Positions 29,479 through 38,521 are shown, counted from the stretch's first letter. The stretch: DNA of 64,000 nt from Burkholderia latens (GCF_902499045.1 NZ_CABVPL010000020.1:1-64000), one strand, 5' to 3'. Notes: generated from the sequence alone by a model not told the origin. Made by a program: numbers and translations.

Positions 29479-29723
29479 TGGACGCGCGGCTGCGGCGCGA
29501 CAACGTTCAATGCGCGATCACGGACTGGAACTACGCCGGCACGACACTGACCGTCGCGCTCGCCTGCGCGAACGAGCAGGGCCGCGGCAACGCGACCGTG
29601 ACGGGCGACGTGACGCCGACGCGCTACGACCTGAAAGGTCAACTGCGTGGCCAGCATGCACAAGCCGGTGCGTACACGCTCGCGTGGACATGGCGCGGCA
29701 AGCGCGTCGGCGATTGCCGCTGA
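29479..29723 (+). pseudogene. 3' fragment of a DUF3617-like secreted protein
   Basis: In a different frame from the gene before it, 29478-29723 encodes a coherent end of a small protein: RRDNVQCAITDWNYAGTT, CANEQGRGNATVTGDV, LAWTWRGKRVGDCR and stop. The spaced cysteines, the internal GxGxxT and the ending W.GKR.GDC resemble DUF3617 periplasmic proteins. There is no own signal peptide or ribosome-binding site; it is the downstream half of a deleted gene. The family assignment is moderate. Confidence 0.55.
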
Positions 29724-29871
29724 CGCAACGGCACACAACCCGCACAACGCGCACAACGCGCACGAGGACGGGCGCCGTCCCCGGCGCGCTCGTTGGCGTT
29801 TCAGCAGCACAACCGCTGCCATCCTTGCCGCACGCGAGACTGCGTCACATTTCTGCGGGCGGGCTTTCCGC

Positions 29872-30030
29872 TTACGAATGACGATGCGTATGCGAGCGCG
29901 CGGAGCGCCGCGACGAGCGATGCAGCAGCCGGTCGCGCGTGCGGTCGCGGCTGCGCCGTTCCGCGAAGAACAGCACCGCGAACAGCAGGACTGCGAGCAG
30001 CACGATGATGGGGACGATGCCGTTTTCCAT
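29872..30030 (-). CDS. 52-residue single-pass membrane peptide
   Basis: Begins MENGIVPIIVLLAVLLFAVL, one hydrophobic helix (about 4-23), then FFAERRSRDRTRDRLLHR and an Arg/His/Ser-rich tail ending HTHRHS. The N-terminus should be outside and the basic tail in the cytosol. GGAGG lies about 5 bases before the ATG, a strong ribosome-binding site for so short a frame, and codon use is normal. Family unknown. It lies on the opposite strand just after the decayed gene pair. Confidence 0.6.
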   Translation of the reverse strand: MENGIVPIIVLLAVLLFAVLFFAERRSRDRTRDRLLHRSSRRSARSHTHRHS

Positions 30031-30829
30031 GTCGCCTCCGGCTGGTGGGAGCCGATATACGCGCCGGCGGACGTCGGCCCGCGGGTGCAGAAGTGCCGGC
30101 GAGCTTCGTGTCGATGAAGCGCTTCGCCAGCGCGATCGGGATCCGCCGCGCGTTTGCGTCGTGGCGGAGCGCGTGCGTGAGGCTTCCGATCGGGCACGCG
30201 CGCGTCGTGCCGTGCGCTGGCATCACGCCGGCGGACGAACGCGAGCGGCTGGTACAGCGCGCCGGGCTTGGGCCCTTCGTCCGCTGCGCGTCGATCAGCG
30301 CGCCCGGCGGATCTCATATTGACGATAGGTCATGCGCAGCCGCGATTCCATCGCTTTCTATTCCCGGCTCCGTCGTTCCGACCCCGCAGCCGTGCTCGCG
30401 CGAGCGATCGGCATCGCTTCGATCGGCGGGAGACCGCGCAACGCGCCGATCGCCGTCCCGACCCGCTTCGGATGCCAGCGCTCGAGATGCAGCGCCGTGC
30501 GCAGCGCGAGACCCGAGCGCGATGTATCCGGTCGGATCGTCGTTCGTTTCGGCGACGTCGCATGCGCGCTGCCCCGCGTGACTGAATTTATATCGCGGCG
30601 TGACATGATCGATGATCCCGCGCCGGGAAAGTCGTGAAAGTTCGGCAACCCGGACGTCGGCGCATCACGCATTCCGGTCCGCCCGCGAGCGTGGCGACAT
30701 CGCTCGCCGCGCCGCGCCTTGACGGTCGCCGGCACGTCACCCACACTGGGTTGAACGACGCGGCGCGACGCGCGGGAACGCGCGCCCGTCGCGTCCCGAC
30801 ATCAACCTGAACGCGCGGAGAGCTTCGAC
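30031..30829. other. About 800 bases without a convincing gene
   Basis: Several frames of 75-180 codons are open here on both strands, but none has family-like sequence together with a ribosome-binding site, and codon bias is inconsistent along them. With the truncated genes at 28760-29723, this looks like a decaying stretch. A regulatory or RNA role cannot be excluded. Confidence 0.45.
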
Positions 30830-32731
30830 TTGGTGCGTTTTCCGTTTCGATCGACCGTCGCGCTGCCCGGCAGCACCGTTGCGCTTGCGGTCGCCGTCGC
30901 CGCGCTCGCGCGCCCGGTATTCGCGGCGGCCGGCGACGACGTGCCGCCGGTCACGATCGTCAGCGACGTGCACGTGTTCGTGCTGCAACGCGACGGCTCG
31001 CTCGACGAGCACGACGATTCGACGCTGCGCGCGAACGATGCGAACGGGATCGACGCGATCGCGCAGCGCTACGTGTGGTTCGACAAGAACCTCGAGAAGG
31101 TCGACCTGGTCGCCGCCGAGACGATCGATCGCGACGGCGTCGCGCATCCGGTCGGCCCGGACGGCATCCGCGACGTCCAGGAGCCGCGTTCGGCCGGCGC
31201 GCCGACGTTCCAGGACGGGCTGCTGCGCACCGTCGTGTTTCCCGGCGTCGAAGCCGGATCGAGCACGCGCATCGCGTTCCGCAAGTCGCGCACGAGGCCC
31301 GTCAACGCCGGTTACTTCGGCTACACCGTCGAACCGTCGCGCGAGCCGGTGGAGAGCCAGCGGCTGATCTTCGACGTGCCGGCCGATATGCCGCTGCATG
31401 CGGATGCGCGCGGCTATGTCGCGCTGCCGCCCGTCACGGCGAACGGCCGCACGCGCTACGAATTCGACTACCGGCACGGCCCGTACGACCGGATCGAGAG
31501 CGGCTCGGTCGGCTATCCGACCTACGGCGACCGGCTCGTGGTGTCCACGCTGCCCGACTATGCGGCGTTCGCCGCGCGCTACCGCGACGCGGCCGTCGAT
31601 CCGGGCGCGCGCGATCCGGCCGTCGTGCAGCTGGCGCGCGCGCTTACCGCCGGCGCCGCCGATCCGCACGACAAGGCGCGCATCCTGTACGACTGGGTGC
31701 AGGCGAACGTGCGGTACGTCGCGATCTTTCTCGGCGAGACGGCCGCCGCGCCGCATCGCGTGACGGACATCCTGCGCAACCGCTACGGCGACTGCAAGGA
31801 CCACGTCGCGCTGTTCGGCGCGTTGCTCGCGGCGGCCGGCATCCGCAGCGAACCGGTGCTGATCAATCTCGGCTCGGTGTACACGCTGCCGTCGGTGCCC
31901 GGTTACGGCGGCGGCGCGATCAATCATGCGATCACGTGGTTGCCCGATCTGGGTGTCTACGCGGACACCACGACGGCCGGCATCGCCTTCGGCTACCTGC
32001 CGCCGATCGTGATGGACCGGCCGGCGCTGCTCGTCGACACAGGCGTGCTGTCGCGTACGCCGGCCACGCAGCCGAAGCGCCGCACCGCCCGCGTGGAGAT
32101 CGACGCCGCGCAGCCGGGCGCCGCGCGCGTTCACGCGCTCGTCGAGGACGCCGGCTGGACGGCCGAGCTCGAACGCAACCTGTTTCGCCGGGCGCCGCCC
32201 GACCGCCTCCGCCAGCTCGCGAACGAACGGCTGCGGCAAACCGGGCTGCGCGGCCGCGCGCAGATTGCAACGAGCGATCGCCGCGCGACCGGCGGGCCGT
32301 TCGACGTGACGTTTACCGGCACGCTCGATCACTTCGTGTGGCCGGACGGCACGACCGCGGTGCCCGCGCTGTCGAGCGTCACCGGCGGGATCGCGACGCA
32401 GGTCGAGACTTGGCTCGCCGAACCGGTGCGCACGCAGCCGTGGACGTGTCTCGGCGGCGCGTTCGACGAGACCGGCCAGATCGCGCTGCCGGCCGACGTC
32501 GCGGTGACGGACCTGCCGGCCGATACGGCCGTGCGCGACCGCTTCGTCGATTTCACGTCGCATTACGTGTTCGATCCGGCCGCGCACGTCGTGCAGGTTA
32601 CGCGGCGGATGACGGCCGAATTCGGGCGGCAGGTCTGCACGGCCGACGAGTTCACCGCGCTGCGCGCGTCGCTCGAACGCATCGAGCGCGACACGCAGGC
32701 GCAGATCGTCGTGCGGGCGAAGCAACGTTGA
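30830..32731 (+). CDS. Exported DUF3857/transglutaminase-like protein
   Basis: 633 residues. A signal peptide ends near RPVFAAAGD. A DUF3857 domain (about 45-235: VHVFVLQRDGSLDEHDD, RTVVFPGVEAGSSTRIAFRK) is followed by a transglutaminase-like domain (about 265-370) with Cys322 in RYGDCKDH, His in INHAITWLPDLG and Asp in VYADTT, the Cys-His-Asp triad. The last 230 residues are a further beta-rich part. Periplasmic; probably a peptidase or cross-linking enzyme. The start is TTG 30830 or GTG 30833, with GGAG 9-12 bases upstream; no ATG is available. Apparently monocistronic apart from the small gene after it. Confidence 0.85.
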   Translation: MVRFPFRSTVALPGSTVALAVAVAALARPVFAAAGDDVPPVTIVSDVHVFVLQRDGSLDEHDDSTLRANDANGIDAIAQRYVWFDKNLEKVDLVAAETIDRDGVAHPVGPDGIRDVQEPRSAGAPTFQDGLLRTVVFPGVEAGSSTRIAFRKSRTRPVNAGYFGYTVEPSREPVESQRLIFDVPADMPLHADARGYVALPPVTANGRTRYEFDYRHGPYDRIESGSVGYPTYGDRLVVSTLPDYAAFAARYRDAAVDPGARDPAVVQLARALTAGAADPHDKARILYDWVQANVRYVAIFLGETAAAPHRVTDILRNRYGDCKDHVALFGALLAAAGIRSEPVLINLGSVYTLPSVPGYGGGAINHAITWLPDLGVYADTTTAGIAFGYLPPIVMDRPALLVDTGVLSRTPATQPKRRTARVEIDAAQPGAARVHALVEDAGWTAELERNLFRRAPPDRLRQLANERLRQTGLRGRAQIATSDRRATGGPFDVTFTGTLDHFVWPDGTTAVPALSSVTGGIATQVETWLAEPVRTQPWTCLGGAFDETGQIALPADVAVTDLPADTAVRDRFVDFTSHYVFDPAAHVVQVTRRMTAEFGRQVCTADEFTALRASLERIERDTQAQIVVRAKQR

Positions 32732-32814
32732 CGGCCGGGCGCGGCACGTGTGCGCATGCGCCCGGCATGACCCGACGCGCGCGGCCGAAGCGGGCCGTCG
32801 CGCAGGAGACGAAC

Positions 32815-32982
32815 ATGACGGAACGGGAACACGAAATCGCCGAGCTGTCGAAGGAATTGCTGGGACGGATCGTGCAGGGCACGGTAACGAGCGGAGCGCC
32901 GGTGGATGCGCAACAGTGCGCGGCGCTGGCCGTGCAGTGCGCGACGGCGCTGATCGACCGGCTGGACGCGCGCAGCGGCTGA
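32815..32982 (+). CDS. Small hypothetical protein, 55 residues
   Basis: MTEREHEIAELSKELLGRIV, followed by VDAQQCAALAVQCATALIDR. Two amphipathic helices, no signal peptide or membrane segment. AGGAG 6 bases before the ATG and ordinary Burkholderia codon use make it likely to be real. Unknown family; small proteins of this type are common near DUF3857 genes, but no function can be given. Confidence 0.6.
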   Translation: MTEREHEIAELSKELLGRIVQGTVTSGAPVDAQQCAALAVQCATALIDRLDARSG

Positions 32983-33054
32983 GCGGGATCGTTGCCGGCG
33001 GCGCACGATCGCGCGAAGCGTGCGTGACGCGACAGGCGTTTGCCGTGCCGCGCG

Positions 33055-34044
33055 TTACGCGTCGGCGGGCGCGTCGGCTTCCGCGCGCACCGCGCCCGGC
33101 GGCCGTCCGACCACGCGCTTGAACGCGCGGCTGAACGCGGCGAGCGACCCGTAGCCGAGCCGGTACGCGACTGCCTCGATCGTCTCGCGATCGCGCGCGA
33201 TCCACTGTGCGGCGAGCCGCATCCTCAGCTCGGTCAGGTAGCGCACCGGCGTCATCCCGGTGGCCGCGAGAAAGCGCTCCGCGAACACCGAGCGCGACAC
33301 GCCCGCTTCGGCGGCCAGTTCCGCGACGCTCCAGTTGCGGCCCGGATCGCGATGCAGCGCGACGATCGCGCGGCCGAGCTTCGGTTCGCGCAGTGCCTGC
33401 ACCCAGCCCGTCGCGTCGCCACAGCCGCACTCGACCCAGCCGCGCACGATGAACGCGGCGACGACGTCCGCAAGCCGCGCGAGAATGCCCGCGAAACCCG
33501 CGCGCGCGGAGCACGATTCGCGCTCCATCGCGTCGAGCATCGGCCGGATTTCCGGGTAGCGCGCGAGCAGCGTGCCGACGTGCATGAACGCCGGCATCGT
33601 GCCGACGAGCGGCTGCATGCCGCCGAGATCGAGTTCCATGCACGCGCTGAAGATCAGCGCATCGCCGGCGGCCGGCTCTGCCGCCGCGCACGACGCCGCG
33701 CCGACCGACGCGACCGTATCGCAAATCTTCGCGGCCTCGAACCCGCCGATCTCGCGGCACGGCGCGTCCGGATCGGACAGCAGCGCATGCTTGCGGCCGT
33801 GCGGCAGGAGGATCGCGTCGCCGGCCTCGAGCCGGACCGTCGTGCCGTCCGTGTCGCGCAGCAGTACGGGGCCGCGCCCGACGAAATGAAACTGCGCGCG
33901 GCCCGGCGCATGCCCGAAGCTCAGCCCGAACGGCCGCGGCACGTGGATCCGGCGGTATTGCACGCCGCTCAGGCGCATCCCCAGCAGCAGCTCGCTGACG
34001 AGGTCGTGCACGTCGGGCACGGGAGGAAGCAGCGGGTCGGACAT
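33055..34044 (-). CDS. AraC-family regulator (cupin sensor type)
   Basis: 329 residues. Residues 1-190 form the cupin-like AraC_6 sensing domain (RIHVPRPFGLSFGHAPGRAQFHFV, GDAILLPHGRKHALL); the last 100 hold two helix-turn-helix motifs (WSVAELAAEAGVSRSVFAERF and EAVAYRLGYGSLAAFSRAFKR). It lies divergent from the MFS effluxer gene 117 bases away and probably regulates it. Effector unknown. The MxPVRYLTELRM linker is typical. Confidence 0.9.
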   Translation of the reverse strand: MSDPLLPPVPDVHDLVSELLLGMRLSGVQYRRIHVPRPFGLSFGHAPGRAQFHFVGRGPVLLRDTDGTTVRLEAGDAILLPHGRKHALLSDPDAPCREIGGFEAAKICDTVASVGAASCAAAEPAAGDALIFSACMELDLGGMQPLVGTMPAFMHVGTLLARYPEIRPMLDAMERESCSARAGFAGILARLADVVAAFIVRGWVECGCGDATGWVQALREPKLGRAIVALHRDPGRNWSVAELAAEAGVSRSVFAERFLAATGMTPVRYLTELRMRLAAQWIARDRETIEAVAYRLGYGSLAAFSRAFKRVVGRPPGAVRAEADAPADA

Positions 34045-34160
34045 GTTGAGATTTCGGACGATTGATCAACAATGACGGATTGTATGTCATAGACCGTCCT
34101 GCCGCCGCTCCTTACGATACGTCGACATCAGTACTTTCCCTATACGACACGGAACGACGC

Positions 34161-35369
34161 ATGAATCCCGGAATCTCTTCTGCCGCCACCCCGGCCGCAC
34201 CGCGCGAGCCGGCCTGGGGCGCCGTCTTCGCGATGACGCTCGGCGTGTTCGGTCTCGTCACCGCCGAATTCCTGCCCGCGAGCCTGCTCACGCCGATGGC
34301 CGACAGCCTCGGCGTGACCGAGGGCGTCGCCGGCCAGGCCGTCACGGCCACCGCGACGGTCGCGCTCGTCACGAGCCTGCTGATCTCCGCGCTCACGCGC
34401 ACGATCGACCGCCGCCGCGTGCTGCTCGCGTTCTCGGTGCTGCTCGTCGCGTCGAATCTCGCCGTTGCGTTCGCGCCGAACCTGGCCATGCTGCTGATCG
34501 GCCGCGTCGTGCTCGGCATCGCGCTCGGCGGCTTCTGGACGATGGCGACCGCCACCGCGATGCGGCTCGTGCCGACCGCGATGGTGCCGCGCGCGCTGTC
34601 GATCATCTTCAGCGGCGTCGCGGTCGCGACGATCGCGTCCGCGCCGATGGGCAGCTACTTCGGGCACCTGATCGGCTGGCGCAACGTGTTCCTGATCGCG
34701 GCCGGGCTCGGCGGCGTCGCGTTCCTGTCGCAAGTGATCACGCTGCCGTCGATGCCGCCGAGCGGCACCACGCGGCTGCGCACGCTCGTCGACGTGCTGC
34801 GCCGGCCGACCGTCGGCCTCGGGATGTTCGCGACGATCCTCGTGTTCACCGGACATTTCGCGTTCTTCACGTATCTGCGGCCGTTTCTCGAACAGGTCGC
34901 CGGCGTCGGCGTGAACGGGCTGTCGGCGATCCTGCTCGGCTACGGGATCGCGAATTTCGTCGGCACGTCGCTCGCGGGCCGCGTGCTCGAACGCCGGCTG
35001 CGGCCGATGCTGATCGGCATGCCGGCGCTGATGGTCGTGCTCGGCGTCGCGCTGGTCGCACTCGGCCGCGCGCCGATGCTCGATGCGGTGCTCGTCGCGT
35101 TGTGGGGGATGGCGTTCGGCGGCGTGCCGGTCGCGTGGTCGACGTGGGTCACGCGCACCGTGCCTGACGAAGCCGAGAGCGCGGGCGGGCTGATCGTCGC
35201 GGCGATCCAGCTCGCGATCGCGACGGGCGCGGCGGCGGGCGGTGTCGTGTTCGACGCGAACGGCGCGGGCGGCGTGTTCCTCGGCGCGGCCGCGGTGCTG
35301 GCCGTCGCGGTCGCGACGATCGTGACCGGCGTGCCGAAGCGGGTCGGGGTGGCGGCGCTGGCCGAGTGA
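34161..35369 (+). CDS. MFS efflux transporter (DHA1, NepI-like)
   Basis: 402 residues and 12 membrane helices. VFGLVTAEFLPASLLTPMA at helix 1, LTRTIDRRRVLL between helices 2 and 3, and RVVLGIALGGFWTMATATAMRL match drug:H+ antiporters close to the purine-ribonucleoside effluxer NepI and to the arabinose-efflux group. Inner membrane, export of small molecules; substrate not known. Divergent from the AraC regulator. The ATG at 34161 is preceded by GGAACGAC, a weak site. Confidence 0.88.
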   Translation: MNPGISSAATPAAPREPAWGAVFAMTLGVFGLVTAEFLPASLLTPMADSLGVTEGVAGQAVTATATVALVTSLLISALTRTIDRRRVLLAFSVLLVASNLAVAFAPNLAMLLIGRVVLGIALGGFWTMATATAMRLVPTAMVPRALSIIFSGVAVATIASAPMGSYFGHLIGWRNVFLIAAGLGGVAFLSQVITLPSMPPSGTTRLRTLVDVLRRPTVGLGMFATILVFTGHFAFFTYLRPFLEQVAGVGVNGLSAILLGYGIANFVGTSLAGRVLERRLRPMLIGMPALMVVLGVALVALGRAPMLDAVLVALWGMAFGGVPVAWSTWVTRTVPDEAESAGGLIVAAIQLAIATGAAAGGVVFDANGAGGVFLGAAAVLAVAVATIVTGVPKRVGVAALAE

Positions 35370-35430
35370 TGCGGCACGCCGATCGCTACGCCGGCTCGCA
35401 CACTGCGGTGTGAATCGTCGACTGCCGCCG

Positions 35431-35466
35431 CGCGGGCACGTTGCATGATGCGGCGTGCCCGCGTTT
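35431..35466. terminator. Terminator between MFS and PEP-mutase-like genes
   Basis: CGCGGGCACG (35431-35440) and CGTGCCCGCG (35454-35463) form a perfect 10-bp stem with a 13-base loop, followed by TTT on the plus strand. It lies in the 131-base gap between two convergent genes. Confidence 0.7.
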
Positions 35467-35500
35467 CGCATGCTTCATGACGCTTTATCGGGCCGGGCGA

Positions 35501-36268
35501 TCAGCCGTGTTGCGTGACGATCGCCGCAAGCGCCTTCATCGCCTGAAGGTAAGGGTACGGCCCGTGGCTGATGCGGGCCACGCCGTATTCGGCGAGTTCG
35601 GCGAGCGTCGGCGTTTCGGCGACGCGCATGATGTTCACCGGTAGCGGCGACGCGGCCGTCAGCGCGCGAATCAGCGCCGGCGAAACCAGGCCCGGCACGA
35701 ACAGGCCGTCGGCGCCGGCCGCCGCGTAAGCGCGTGCGCGGGTCAGCACGTCGTCGAGCAGCCGTTCGTCGTGCGTATCGGCCGCGGCCGTGAAGAACAC
35801 GTCGGTGCGTGCGTTGATGAAGTAGCCGGTCCCCGCGCGATCGGCCGCGTCGCGCGCGGCCGCGAGACGTGCTGCCGCGTCGTCGACGGTGCGCAATGCG
35901 CCCGTCGCCGGGAAACTGTCCTCGAGATTGCAGCCGATCGCGCCGGCTTCGATGCTGAGCGCGATCGTGTCGGCGACATCCTCGAGCCGCTCGCCGTACC
36001 CGCTTTCCAGATCGACGGTGACGGGCAGGTCCGTCGTCTGCGCGATTCGCGCGAGCACTTCCATCACGAGCGCTTTCGGCATCCGCTCGCCGTCGCCGAA
36101 GCCGTTCGCGGCCGCGACCGACCAACTGCCGGTCGCCAGCGCGGCAGCGCCCGCGTCGGCCACCGTGCGCGCGCTGCCGGCGTCCCACACGTTGAATAGC
36201 GCGAGCGGCTGGCCCGCACGGTGAAGCGAACGGAAATACGCGGCTTTCTCGGTGTTATTGCGGTTCAT
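35501..36268 (-). CDS. Isocitrate lyase/PEP mutase superfamily protein
   Basis: 255 residues, one TIM-barrel of the PEP mutase/ICL type. LALFNVWDAGSARTVADAG, VTVDLESGYG (metal-binding acidic pair), GAIGCNLEDSF and INARTDVFF are conserved. Members cleave or rearrange C-C or C-P bonds of 2-oxo acids. The CGHC-type catalytic loop of isocitrate lyase is absent, so oxaloacetate decarboxylase or phosphonopyruvate-hydrolase-like activity is more likely. GGAGGG lies 6 bases before the ATG. It overlaps the upstream NAD(P)-binding gene by 14 bases: one operon. Confidence 0.85.
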   Translation of the reverse strand: MNRNNTEKAAYFRSLHRAGQPLALFNVWDAGSARTVADAGAAALATGSWSVAAANGFGDGERMPKALVMEVLARIAQTTDLPVTVDLESGYGERLEDVADTIALSIEAGAIGCNLEDSFPATGALRTVDDAAARLAAARDAADRAGTGYFINARTDVFFTAAADTHDERLLDDVLTRARAYAAAGADGLFVPGLVSPALIRALTAASPLPVNIMRVAETPTLAELAEYGVARISHGPYPYLQAMKALAAIVTQHG

Positions 36269-37310
36269 GCTCGTCCCTCCGGTGGAAATTCGAATCGGTC
36301 GCGTGGTTGAACGATACGCTGATCGTGTCGAGCGCCGCGAGGAAATCGCGTGCGTCGAACAATTCGCCGACGCTGCGTACGCCGCCCGACGTCAACGTCC
36401 TGCCGGTCAGCACGCGCATCGTCGCCTCGACGATGATCGGCGCGCTGGCTGCATAGATGTCGCGCCCCGACGCGGTCGCGCGATGCGTGACGCCGTCCTG
36501 CACGACGACGGCGTCCATCGCGAACCGCTGCGCCGAACGGCCGAGCGCGTCGACCGGTTGCGGCGGCGGCGTGTCGGCATCGCGCACGTCGCGCAGCGCG
36601 AGTGTCGCGAGCCACGACTCGATCGTATCGATGCGCAGATGATGCGCGAGTGTGATCACTTCGGTAAACGGCAGCAGCGTCACGTCGGCGTCGCCGAGCG
36701 GCGGCGGGAACGGCCACGTGCGCGTGCGGGCAGCCGGCGGCACCGCGGCCGGCTTGCCGTTGCGCTGGATCAGCCGGATCGCGTGATTGCGTTGGCCGGT
36801 CACGCGCGTGCCGTGCGTCGGATGCCAGCTGTCGAGGCCGGTCGCGACGTCGACGCGGTCGATCGGCCGGGCCGGATTCGCGAGCGCCGTCACGAGCAGG
36901 TCGGCGAGGCCGCCGTAGAACGCGGCGGCCGGCACGAGCGTCACGCCGGCGGCGCGCGCACGGGTGTCGCGCTGATCGATCAGCGCCTGGACGGCCGGCT
37001 GCTCGGCCGTCAGGTCGAGATACGGAATGCGGGCCCGCAACGCCGCATCGGCGACCGGCAGCGCGGTGTCGAGGTACGGGCCCGCGCAGTTGATCACCGC
37101 GTGCGCGCCGCGCAATACGGCATCGAGCGCGTCCGTATCGTCGAGCGACGCGACGCGCCACGGCGCCGCGTCGTTGCCGCGTTGCGCGAGCCGCGCGGCA
37201 TCGCGCCCGATGCGGATCGCGCCGACGCCGCGCCGCTCCAGTTCCGCCACGACAAACCGCCCGGTGTGCCCGGTGGCGCCATACACGGCAACCGTCATTC
37301 GATCGTTCAT
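36255..37310 (-). CDS. Saccharopine-dehydrogenase-like NAD(P)-binding protein
   Basis: 351 residues. A Rossmann fold at the N-terminus (VAVYGATGHTGRFVVAELERRG), then AHAVINCAGPYLDTALPVADAA and PYLDLTAEQPAVQALID, typical of the trans-acting enoyl-reductase/saccharopine-reductase-like group. Cytosolic oxidoreductase of unknown substrate. GGAG 6 bases before ATG 37310. The gene is divergent from a TetR gene with two palindromic sites between, so it and the PEP-mutase-like gene are probably repressed by that TetR. Confidence 0.83.
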   Translation of the reverse strand: MNDRMTVAVYGATGHTGRFVVAELERRGVGAIRIGRDAARLAQRGNDAAPWRVASLDDTDALDAVLRGAHAVINCAGPYLDTALPVADAALRARIPYLDLTAEQPAVQALIDQRDTRARAAGVTLVPAAAFYGGLADLLVTALANPARPIDRVDVATGLDSWHPTHGTRVTGQRNHAIRLIQRNGKPAAVPPAARTRTWPFPPPLGDADVTLLPFTEVITLAHHLRIDTIESWLATLALRDVRDADTPPPQPVDALGRSAQRFAMDAVVVQDGVTHRATASGRDIYAASAPIIVEATMRVLTGRTLTSGGVRSVGELFDARDFLAALDTISVSFNHATDSNFHRRDEHEPQ

Positions 37311-37323
37311 GATCCACTCCGAT

Positions 37324-37356
37324 ACAGACCGGTTTGTTTTATAGTACAGACCTGTA
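37324..37356. promoter_or_regulatory. Two TetR-type operators
   Basis: ACAGACCGGTTTGT (37324-37337) is a near-perfect palindrome and TACAGACCTGTA (37345-37356) a second one; both share ACAGACC. They lie between the divergent oxidoreductase and TetR genes, immediately before the oxidoreductase start. ACAGACCGGTCTGT-like sites are well known for TetR repressors. Confidence 0.7.
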
Positions 37357-37429
37357 TCGCCGTCAATCAGGCAGTGCTATCATCGGATGCACTTTTTGCG
37401 GGACGGGCGGCCGTCGCGGCCGGGCTGGG

Positions 37430-38023
37430 ATGAAAAAGCGAAACGACACGAACGGGAGCGCGCCCGATACGCGCGAGCGCATTCTGCAAACGGCGAGCGA
37501 GCTGTTCTATCGGGAAGGCACGCGGGCGGTCGGCGTCGATCTGATCGTCGCGCAAGCGGGCGTCGCGAAGACGAGCCTGTACCGCCACTTCGCGACGAAG
37601 GACGACCTGATCGAGGCGTTCCTGTTGCGCGAGGACGCGGATTTCTGGGCGCACTGGGACGCAGTGGCCGCGCAGTACCGGCGCTCGCCGCGCGACGAGC
37701 TCGATGCGCAACTGCAATGGATCGGCGAGCGCATCGAGCGCCCCGGTTATCGCGGCTGCCCGCAAATCAACATCGCCGCCGAATACGCGGACGGCAATCA
37801 TCCGGCGCGCAAGGTCGCCGTCGCGCACAAGCAGGAATTGCGGCGCCGGCTGAACGAGCTCGCGAGCGCGATGCGGATCGACGAACCGCAGACGTACGCG
37901 CTGCGGCTCGCGACCGTCATCGACGGTGCACTGAGCAGCGGGCAGGCGCTGCATGCGTACGGGCCCGTGCGCTTCCTGCAGGAATTCGCGCAACTGCTGA
38001 TGCCGAAGAAGGGCAGGAAGTAG
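37430..38023 (+). CDS. TetR-family transcriptional repressor
   Basis: 197 residues. The DNA-binding domain spans residues 12-60: RERILQTASELFYREGTRAV, then VAKTSLYRHFATKDDLIEAF. The C-terminal ligand domain (DELDAQLQWIGERIERPGYRGCPQIN) contains the GCP motif seen in TetR_C_33-like members. An in-frame ATG-like frame extends upstream to 37334 but begins inside the operator region, so 37430 is preferred. It probably controls itself and the divergent oxidoreductase operon. Confidence 0.9.
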   Translation: MKKRNDTNGSAPDTRERILQTASELFYREGTRAVGVDLIVAQAGVAKTSLYRHFATKDDLIEAFLLREDADFWAHWDAVAAQYRRSPRDELDAQLQWIGERIERPGYRGCPQINIAAEYADGNHPARKVAVAHKQELRRRLNELASAMRIDEPQTYALRLATVIDGALSSGQALHAYGPVRFLQEFAQLLMPKKGRK

Positions 38024-38042
38024 CGCGCGGGGCCGCGCGGTA

Positions 38043-38510
38043 TCAGTCGCGCGTGGCCGGATCCGCCGACAGCGCGCGCAACTGCTCGCGCAACACGTCG
38101 ACTTCGCCCGCCGCGAACGGCCGTTCGATCTCGGCGTGCGTCTGCTGCCATAGCGGGAACGCCTCGGTGAGCAGCTGATGGCCGGCCGGCGTGAGCGCGA
38201 GCAGGCGGCTGCGCTTGTCGTCGGGGTCCTGCGTGATGGTGACGAGCCCGCGCCGCTCGAGCGGCTTCAGCGCGGCGGTCAGTGTGGTGCGGTCCATCGC
38301 GAGCAGCGACGCGACCGATTTCATCGCGGCCGGCTGCGGCCGGTTCAGCGACATCAACAGCGAAAACTGGCCGTTGGTGAGATCCAGCGGACGCAGCACA
38401 TCGTCGAAGATGCGCGCGAGATTGCGCGCCGCGCGCTGCATGTGCAGGCACAGACAGCAATCGCGCACCATCAGCGTCGTTTCGAACGGAAGATTTTCTT
38501 TGCGTGCCAT
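38043..38510 (-). CDS. MarR-family regulator with N-terminal cysteine cluster
   Basis: 155 residues. Winged helix-turn-helix in residues 45-115: LTNGQFSLLMSLNR, KSVASLLAMDRTTLTAALKP and LVTITQDPDDKRSRLLALT. Before it stands RDCCLCLHMQRAARN, with Cys18, Cys19 and Cys21, which could sense oxidants or electrophiles, as in other thiol-based MarR proteins. It is divergent from the YCII/GST genes; the palindrome GTTGATATCAAC between them is the likely operator. Confidence 0.9.
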   Translation of the reverse strand: MARKENLPFETTLMVRDCCLCLHMQRAARNLARIFDDVLRPLDLTNGQFSLLMSLNRPQPAAMKSVASLLAMDRTTLTAALKPLERRGLVTITQDPDDKRSRLLALTPAGHQLLTEAFPLWQQTHAEIERPFAAGEVDVLREQLRALSADPATRD

Positions 38511-38521
38511 GTTGCAATTGT

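Noticed and set aside
29735-29770. Short CACAACGCG repeats as a possible CRISPR or satellite
   Set aside because: Only two or three imperfect 9-base units without spacers; probably chance or codon slippage.
30332-30744. Overlapping 100-130-codon frames on both strands
   Set aside because: No ribosome-binding site, no recognisable domain, and inconsistent codon bias.
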